NCBI GenBank assembly: GCA_016235595.1
Contig: JACRJX010000036.1
Location: 1-35,974 of the forward strand
Length of the DNA stretch: 35,974 bases
Source: Verrucomicrobiota bacterium
GTDB lineage: Bacteria > Verrucomicrobiota > Verrucomicrobiia > CAIQCK01
Direction of reading: 5' to 3'
The translations under genes were made by a program, and so were the position numbers. Positions 31,045 to 35,974 of the stretch are shown piece after piece. Below the pieces are notes generated by a model. The model was not told the origin of the DNA. It did not search any database and saw only the letters and a list, made by a program, of their open reading frames with translations. Numbering within the stretch: the first letter of the stretch is position 1; every line of letters begins with the position of its first letter.

Positions 31045-33615
31045 TCAGTTATATCGAAGCCGCACTGGCGTGGCCGCCGGCACTTCGAAACGAATGCGGC
31101 CTCCCTCTATCGTTATCGGCACGGCCGCTCCTGCGCCTTCGGGAGTGAGTGTGACAGCCTTCACCTTCGCGGCGTTCGTCCATCCCTTGGGTGCGGGGAA
31201 ATCCAGCCTGCCTCCCGTGCGCGAGTAGGCGAGCCATGCGTTGCCACGCCAGTTTGGAGTGAACACATTGCCATCCACAACCACCGGCCGGCCTTCGATT
31301 ACCACCCGGTAATGCTGGTCATCGTCCGTGGCTTCGATGAACGAGTTCGAGCCGTAATGAACGCGCCGCATGCAGGCACTCGCGGTGTAATCCGTCAGCT
31401 CGCTGCGGCGCAGCAACAGCCACGGCACTTCGATCAGGTAGTAGCGATCCGTGATCTCGCTCATGGGCATGCCGCCGCCGAAATCGCCCGATTGCGCCGC
31501 GCCGTACAGCAGCGTGTCGGAAAGGTCGTTGAGTCTGCCGCCGCCATAGGTGGCGCGTCCGTGATAGACGAACGGCACGAAGGGAATTCGTTCTTCGCCC
31601 GCGAAGAGAGTGTCGCGTTTGCGCATCAGATGCCACGCGTGGCCCAGGACGCCGACAAAGGACGCCGAAAAACCCTCACTGGTCACATCCACGCCATGCT
31701 TGTTGAACTCGCGCACGATGGCGATTTTTCCCCGGAGGCTGTCAGCACCCGACGCGGGGCTGGCGGGATTGAAATCACGCCGCAACGGCACAGCACTGAG
31801 CACGTCGATGTGATAGGAACCGCGAATGGGCGCCATCGCCAGAGTGCGCCGGACCCGTTCGCGGCCCGGGCCTGTGCCGTATTTGTAAAAGCTCATAATG
31901 TAGGATTGGCCGCCGGCCCAGACACCGCCTTTGAGAAGGTCTCCGTCGGGCCCGCGGGCAATGAACTCCGGGTTCCACGCCGGGCTGTCCTTGTAGGCAT
32001 CGTCGTAATTGTCGTGGAACGAAAGAATGGCGTTGCACTGCGCCGCGCGTTTGATGGCCGCCTTCAATCCCTCCAGACCGCCGAGACGCTGGTTGATGGT
32101 GAAGACATCGGGATAACCGGTGTCGTGGCCGTGATGTTGCCAGCCAACCAGATAGCCGACCTGCGGAGCGCCATCGGTCAGGCTGGCGATTCGCCGGACC
32201 ATGTCAGCGGCTTGTTCAAATGTCACAAAGCTCTTCGAGCCGGGAGAGTCGCAGAAGATTTTGTAGATGAACGTGTGATCGTAAATCTTCGGAGGCCGGG
32301 CCTTCACCTCCTCGCGCAACAATCTGGCGCCGTCCATCCAATCGGGCTGCCGGTTCTGCGGCGCGAAAAAGCGCAGCCGGATGACTTCGGGTCCAGTCAG
32401 CCGCAACGAGGGAATAGAAGCCTTGGCCGGGGCACGATATTCGAACGACGCGCCCAAGGCGGCCCATTTGTCCCCGACGGTGGCCACCAGCCGATTGTCC
32501 ACGCCCGGTACGTCAGCGGCGCACAGCATCGTCCTTCCGTGGACGACGCCCGCGAGCGCCTGGGTGATCCAGTTCATCGACAGCAGTCGCCGGGCGGGCG
32601 CGCTCTTCAACGGATCCACGAGCCGGCCGCCGTTGGGTGGCAGCGCCAGACGCGCCCCGTCAGTGGCTGCCACCAAACGGTCAAGTTGCAGCGAAACAAG
32701 CTGGCAGCCGTTCGTTTCGGTGACGTTGCTCAAGCCCACCTCCGTTTTGTCGCTCTTCACGCTGAAGATGAGATCGAAACAGACGGCCGGTTTCCCGCCC
32801 TCGGTGACGGTGGCTCGATAGACGGCACTCGATTTTCCCTGGCGCAGTGTCCACGCCGTTTCAAAAGGTTTTGCGTCAGCCGGCCGCACGCGGTTGTCGG
32901 CCACTGTAAGAATCTGAACCGTGGGCGCTTCGCCCTCGGGATCGCCCCACAGTTTTGCCGTTCCCATCCTCCATGCGACCACGCGCGGCTCAGCGGCGTC
33001 CAGATCGAGCACCAAAGGACCCTGGCCAAGCATCACCGTTCGTTCCGATTTTGTTGCCAGTCCTGCCTCAACAGGTGGCACCGGCGCGAACGTGTTCGTG
33101 CGCGCGGCAGCCTCCGCACTGCTTCCAGCCGGCAGGATGCGGAACTTCGCCACAAGGTAACGGTGGGCGTTCTCCTTCGGCGGCAAGGGCAGGTCCAAGG
33201 CGCGCCGCTGTCCGGTCAGGGGATTGAACATGCCGATCATCAGCACGTAATCGCCCGGCCGCGCCTTGTCCGGCACGCGAATCACCTGCGATTCGGTGAC
33301 GACCCGGCCAGGACGCCAGCGATAGGTGGGGATGGTCGGGCTATAGTCCGCGCCGAATCGAACCGCACCGGCTGCGTTTTCAGCTTCGCCTTCGCGGCGC
33401 ACGTGAAGGAACACGTTTTCCGCGCTCTCGCAGGGCGCATCGCCGGTGTTCTGCCACCAACAAGTGACAATGATTGAGCCGCCCACCGGCACGCCGGTCT
33501 TATCCAGCCGGACCTGTAACAGCCGCGGTTTGAATCCGCTTTCGGGGGGCGCGGCAATCAGTCCTTCGCAAACGGTCATTGCTAGCAGAACAACGATGGT
33601 GTGGTTGAGTCTCAT
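31045..33615 (-). CDS. Exported GH101-like glycoside hydrolase (endo-alpha-N-acetylgalactosaminidase-like)
   Basis: An 856-residue exported protein with a signal peptide (residues 1-22). Residues about 25-150 form an Ig-like beta domain (RLLQVRLDKTGVPVGGSIIV), and 190-380 a beta-sandwich typical of the galactose-mutarotase-like front domain. From about 420 a TIM barrel follows: GYLVGWQHHGHDTGYPD, AILSFHDNYDDAYKDSPAW, SYHIDVLSAVPL with Asp604 as probable nucleophile, and DVTSEGFSAS with Glu647 as probable acid/base. A small beta domain closes the protein. This order fits GH101, enzymes that release core-1 O-glycans from mucins, but it could belong to a related uncharacterised family (DUF5696 type). 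A candidate promoter (TTGACC, 17 bases, TATGCG) lies upstream at 33712-33740. Confidence 0.75.
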   Translation of the reverse strand: MRLNHTIVVLLAMTVCEGLIAAPPESGFKPRLLQVRLDKTGVPVGGSIIVTCWWQNTGDAPCESAENVFLHVRREGEAENAAGAVRFGADYSPTIPTYRWRPGRVVTESQVIRVPDKARPGDYVLMIGMFNPLTGQRRALDLPLPPKENAHRYLVAKFRILPAGSSAEAAARTNTFAPVPPVEAGLATKSERTVMLGQGPLVLDLDAAEPRVVAWRMGTAKLWGDPEGEAPTVQILTVADNRVRPADAKPFETAWTLRQGKSSAVYRATVTEGGKPAVCFDLIFSVKSDKTEVGLSNVTETNGCQLVSLQLDRLVAATDGARLALPPNGGRLVDPLKSAPARRLLSMNWITQALAGVVHGRTMLCAADVPGVDNRLVATVGDKWAALGASFEYRAPAKASIPSLRLTGPEVIRLRFFAPQNRQPDWMDGARLLREEVKARPPKIYDHTFIYKIFCDSPGSKSFVTFEQAADMVRRIASLTDGAPQVGYLVGWQHHGHDTGYPDVFTINQRLGGLEGLKAAIKRAAQCNAILSFHDNYDDAYKDSPAWNPEFIARGPDGDLLKGGVWAGGQSYIMSFYKYGTGPGRERVRRTLAMAPIRGSYHIDVLSAVPLRRDFNPASPASGADSLRGKIAIVREFNKHGVDVTSEGFSASFVGVLGHAWHLMRKRDTLFAGEERIPFVPFVYHGRATYGGGRLNDLSDTLLYGAAQSGDFGGGMPMSEITDRYYLIEVPWLLLRRSELTDYTASACMRRVHYGSNSFIEATDDDQHYRVVIEGRPVVVDGNVFTPNWRGNAWLAYSRTGGRLDFPAPKGWTNAAKVKAVTLTPEGAGAAVPITIEGGRIRFEVPAATPVRLRYN

Positions 33616-33711
33616 TTTGTTTCCAGTAGTCTGCGGGTCGCCGATATCGACACTGTCTCAATCTCCAACGCCACATCCGGGGCGCAGGCGCTGGTTTCGC
33701 AAGGCGCTTTT

Positions 33712-33740
33712 CGCATAAGCCTTCGCCGTGCCACGGTCAA
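33712..33740 (-). promoter_or_regulatory. Candidate promoter for the GH101-like gene
   Basis: On the minus strand TTGACC (33735-33740) is separated by 17 bases from TATGCG (33712-33717), about 97 bases before the start at 33615. The -35 fits 5 of 6 and the -10 only 3 of 6. The 217-base gap to the divergent SGNH gene holds nothing else that I can name. Confidence 0.33.
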
Positions 33741-33832
33741 TTACAATTGTCCTTCGTGTTCCAGGGATTTCTGCGCTTGTGTCAGGCGGATGAGTTGCTA
33801 CGTTTCCTTGTCCGTTCGCCAATGAGCAAATT

Positions 33833-35038
33833 ATGAATCTCTCCATGAATCCATATCACTCGATGCTGGCCGTATTGCTCCTCGTTGCCGTGCCCGGTGC
33901 ATGGAGTGCGCTAGCCAACGACGCGGCCGACAAGCCGAACTTTGCTGCGCTGTGTCCGCGGGCGCTTGTCAGCGAAGGCAACCTCGCCCGTCTCCAGCAC
34001 GCGCTGGCGCGAGCGCGGCGCGGAGAGACCGTGACGGTCGCCGTCATCGGCGGATCCATCACCGCGGGCGCGAAGGCAAGCAAACCGCCGAAACGCTATG
34101 GCGAACTCGTGGGCGCGTGGTGGCGGCAACAGTTCCCGAAAGCGGAAATCAAGTTCGTCAACGCCGGCATCGGCGCGACGGGGACGAATTACGGCGCGCT
34201 TCGGGCCCGACGCGATCTGTTGGCGCAGCGGCCGGATTTTGTCATCGCGGAATATGCCTGCAACGACCGCAACACGCGCGAGGCCGCCGAAACGCTGGAG
34301 GGTTTGACGCGCCAGATTCTGCGCCAGCCCGGCCAGCCGGCGTTGTTGCTGCTTTTCATGATGCATCAGGGCGGCGGCAACGCACAGGAGTGGCATTCCA
34401 AAGTCGGCACGCACTACGCGCTGCCGATGATCAGCTTCCGCGACGCGCTCTGGCCGGAAATCAAAGCCGGCAGAATCAAGTGGGATGCCGTGATGGCCGA
34501 TGTGGTTCATCCGAACGACGCCGGCCACGAGTGCGCGGCGAAACTTGTTACGCACTTCCTCGACAAGGTGCTGAAGGAATTGCCAGCAGACGGCCGGCTG
34601 CGAGCGATCGAGCCAGTGCCATCGCCTTTGCTGAGCGAACTTTTTGAGCGCACCACGCTGATGGAAGCGGGCGATCTCAAGCCGGTCAAGAACGACGGTT
34701 GGACCTACGACGCGCGCTGGAAGAACTGGCACAGCGAGAAACCCGGTAGTGTGATCGAGTTCGAAATCTCCGGCCGGCTCGTTTACTCGATGCACTTCGT
34801 CGTGCGCCGGGCCATGGGCCGGGCGAAGGCACAGGTGGACGACGCCCCGCCAGTGACTCTCGATGGCTGGTTCGACCAGACTTGGGGCGGCTACCGCAAC
34901 ACGACCGTCGTCGCGCGTGACCTGAAGCCGGGCTCCCATCGCGTGCGTTTCGAATTGCTCGAAGAGAAGAGTCCGAAGAGCGACGGCCACAGGTTTGAGA
35001 TCATGGGCCTCGGCGCGGCGGGTTCCGACGCGCCGTGA
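33833..35038 (+). CDS. Exported SGNH/GDSL hydrolase with C-terminal beta domain
   Basis: A 401-residue exported esterase. Signal peptide at residues 1-28 (GAWSALA/ND). The SGNH domain shows block I VAVIGGSITAGAKAS (Ser75), block II NAGIGATGTNYG, block III AEYACNDRNT (Asn144) and block V DVVHPNDAGHE (Asp223, His226). Residues 260-395 (LMEAGDLKPVKNDGWTY, then FEISGRLVYSMHFVVRRAMG and LKPGSHRVRFELLEE) form a beta-sandwich often joined to bacterial carbohydrate acetylesterases. The likely role is removal of acetyl or other acyl groups from glycans so that the glycosidases nearby can act; family inference. A second ATG lies four codons in (33845). It differs from the smaller SGNH protein at 6869. 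Confidence 0.9.
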   Translation: MNLSMNPYHSMLAVLLLVAVPGAWSALANDAADKPNFAALCPRALVSEGNLARLQHALARARRGETVTVAVIGGSITAGAKASKPPKRYGELVGAWWRQQFPKAEIKFVNAGIGATGTNYGALRARRDLLAQRPDFVIAEYACNDRNTREAAETLEGLTRQILRQPGQPALLLLFMMHQGGGNAQEWHSKVGTHYALPMISFRDALWPEIKAGRIKWDAVMADVVHPNDAGHECAAKLVTHFLDKVLKELPADGRLRAIEPVPSPLLSELFERTTLMEAGDLKPVKNDGWTYDARWKNWHSEKPGSVIEFEISGRLVYSMHFVVRRAMGRAKAQVDDAPPVTLDGWFDQTWGGYRNTTVVARDLKPGSHRVRFELLEEKSPKSDGHRFEIMGLGAAGSDAP

Positions 35039-35155
35039 CAAGGCGTCCTGTCTGCGGTGTCCGTTCAATCCAAATGATTTACTTCACTGCTCTGGCCGCA
35101 CGGAAAAAGGGTGCCCAGACGGTTTCCATAATCCCAGTTTTTTCGGCCTTTTCCG

Positions 35156-35184
35156 TTGACGGGGCAGGGTGTCGTTAATAGTAT
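35156..35184 (+). promoter_or_regulatory. Sigma70-type promoter of gap
   Basis: TTGACG (35156-35161) and TAGTAT (35179-35184) are separated by exactly 17 bases; five of six bases match in each box. Transcription would begin near 35191, leaving an untranslated leader of about 60 bases before the gap start. Upstream, CGGAAAAAGG (35101-35110) and CCTTTTCCG (35147-35155) form a loose inverted repeat ending at the -35 box. Confidence 0.65.
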
Positions 35185-35249
35185 CCGCGGTTCCGCTTTC
35201 TAGAGAATGGCGGGCATGAAACACGTATAAATTAACTTAGGAGACATCA

Positions 35250-35974
35250 ATGGCAATCAAAGTCGCAATCAATGGTTTTGGACGCATCGGTCGTCTGGCC
35301 TTCCGCGCGCTCGCGGAAAAGGGCCTCATCGGCAAGGAAATCGAAGTCGTCGCCGTCGGCGATATCGTCCCGGCGGACAATCTCGCTTACCTGCTGAAAT
35401 ACGATTCCATCCAGGGCCGCTTCAACAGCGAGGTTTCCTCGAAGAAATCGGCTGCTGACAAGGCTGAGGACGATGTGCTCGTCGTCAACGGCAAGGAGAT
35501 CAAGGTCGTCAGCGCCAAGACCCCGGCGGAATTGCCGTGGAAGGCGCTCGGCGTGGACCTCGTCATCGAGTCCACCGGCTTGTTCACCGACGTCGAGAAG
35601 GCCAAAGGCCACCTCACTGCCGGCGCCAAGAAGGTCATCATCAGCGCTCCGGCCAAGGGCGATTGCCTTACGATCGTCATGGGCGTGAACCAGGACAAAT
35701 ACAACGCGGCCCAGCACCACGTTGTTTCCAACGCCTCCTGCACGACCAACTGTCTCGCGCCGGTCGTTTATGTCCTCCTCAAGGAAGGTTTCGGCATCGA
35801 GGAAGGTTTGATGACGACGGTCCACTCCTTTACCGCCACGCAGAAGACCGTGGACGGCCCCAGCAAGAAGGATTGGAAGGGCGGCCGCAGCGCTTCGATC
35901 AACCTCATCCCCTCCACCACCGGCGCGGCGAAGGCCGTCGGCCTCGTGTTGCCGGAGGTCAAGGGCAAGCTCAC
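35250..35974 (+). CDS. gap: Glyceraldehyde-3-phosphate dehydrogenase, type I, 3' end cut by window edge
   Basis: This is the glycolytic enzyme that oxidises and phosphorylates glyceraldehyde 3-phosphate with NAD. It begins MAIKVAINGFGRIGRLAFRA, the NAD-binding Rossmann motif, and contains ESTGLFTDVEKAKGHLTAGA, the catalytic cysteine in VVSNASCTTNCLAP, VHSFTATQKTVDGPSKKDWK and SINLIPSTTGAAKAVGLVLP, all standard for the family. About 241 of roughly 335 residues lie in the window and the frame runs off the end at 35974. TTAGGAGA, seven bases before the ATG, is a strong ribosome-binding site, and a good promoter lies 66 bases upstream. An acidic/Lys insert after RFNSEVSSKKSAADKAEDDV is slightly longer than usual. 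The identification is secure. Confidence 0.97.
   Translation, partial: MAIKVAINGFGRIGRLAFRALAEKGLIGKEIEVVAVGDIVPADNLAYLLKYDSIQGRFNSEVSSKKSAADKAEDDVLVVNGKEIKVVSAKTPAELPWKALGVDLVIESTGLFTDVEKAKGHLTAGAKKVIISAPAKGDCLTIVMGVNQDKYNAAQHHVVSNASCTTNCLAPVVYVLLKEGFGIEEGLMTTVHSFTATQKTVDGPSKKDWKGGRSASINLIPSTTGAAKAVGLVLPEVKGKL

Noticed and set aside
30976..33477. An 833-residue open frame on the plus strand opposite the GH101-like gene.
   Set aside because: It is an antisense shadow: composition is Arg/Ala/His-rich, it has no recognisable domain, and the minus strand has a signal peptide and catalytic motifs.

Overview
The window is about 36 kb of GC-rich, densely coded bacterial DNA. It most resembles a Verrucomicrobiota chromosome, with Planctomycetota as the alternative. 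The grounds are family content rather than a marker gene: Tat-exported Gfo/Idh/MocA and TIM-barrel sugar enzymes, a 3-keto-disaccharide hydrolase (DUF1080), neutral-ceramidase-like proteins, many secreted glycoside hydrolases, SGNH hydrolases, a discoidin/propeller/di-haem protein, and short degenerate intergenic repeats. No rRNA, tRNA or CRISPR array was seen. Housekeeping genes sit at both edges and once inside: argG (cut by the left edge), a type I DAHP synthase, and gap (cut by the right edge).

Layout. 1-3.9 kb: argG is followed by a small accessory block (lipoprotein, SAM methyltransferase, VapBC-type toxin-antitoxin). The block ends in a second, non-functional copy of the last 100 bases of argG, and a further argG fragment lies inside it, so it looks like nested insertions at the argG 3' end. 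4-7.6 kb: a lipoprotein with a SecD-P1-like C-terminus, a STAS/phosphotransferase fusion on the minus strand, an 8-bp-period inverted repeat, and an SGNH hydrolase. 7.7-12.6 kb: a Tat-exported Gfo/Idh/MocA oxidoreductase diverges from a sialidase-like protein and an FAD oxidoreductase. 12.7-20.4 kb: DAHP synthase diverges from a run of plus-strand exported proteins (DUF1080, ceramidase-like, GH16, second ceramidase-like, large FAD oxidoreductase). Several of these are closely spaced and one pair overlaps by ATGA. 20.5-22.4 kb: a DUF4190/ankyrin membrane protein and a broken DUF1080 fragment.

22.4-25.1 kb holds the most unusual unit: a compact minus-strand operon encoding a nucleotidyltransferase-like protein, a three-TM membrane protein of the TIGR04222 type ending in a Gly/Cys-only tail, and a radical SAM/SPASM enzyme. 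Tight coupling and the Cys-rich tail suggest that the tail is modified by the radical SAM enzyme. The operon is enclosed by two copies of a roughly 115-bp degenerate direct repeat, parts of which resemble the argG 3' end.

25.4-35.0 kb: a Tat-exported xylose-isomerase-like TIM barrel, a GH5 cellulase-type enzyme, a 1119-residue discoidin/propeller/di-haem protein, a GH101-like glycosidase on the minus strand, and a second SGNH hydrolase. gap follows with a good sigma70-type promoter. Together the exported enzymes suggest a cell that degrades complex, possibly O-acetylated or host/algal glycans. Polymers would be cut outside the cell by GH16, GH5, sialidase-like and GH101-like enzymes, acyl groups removed by SGNH hydrolases, and sugars processed through oxidised intermediates by Gfo/Idh, FAD and DUF1080 enzymes. 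Substrates are inferred from family only.
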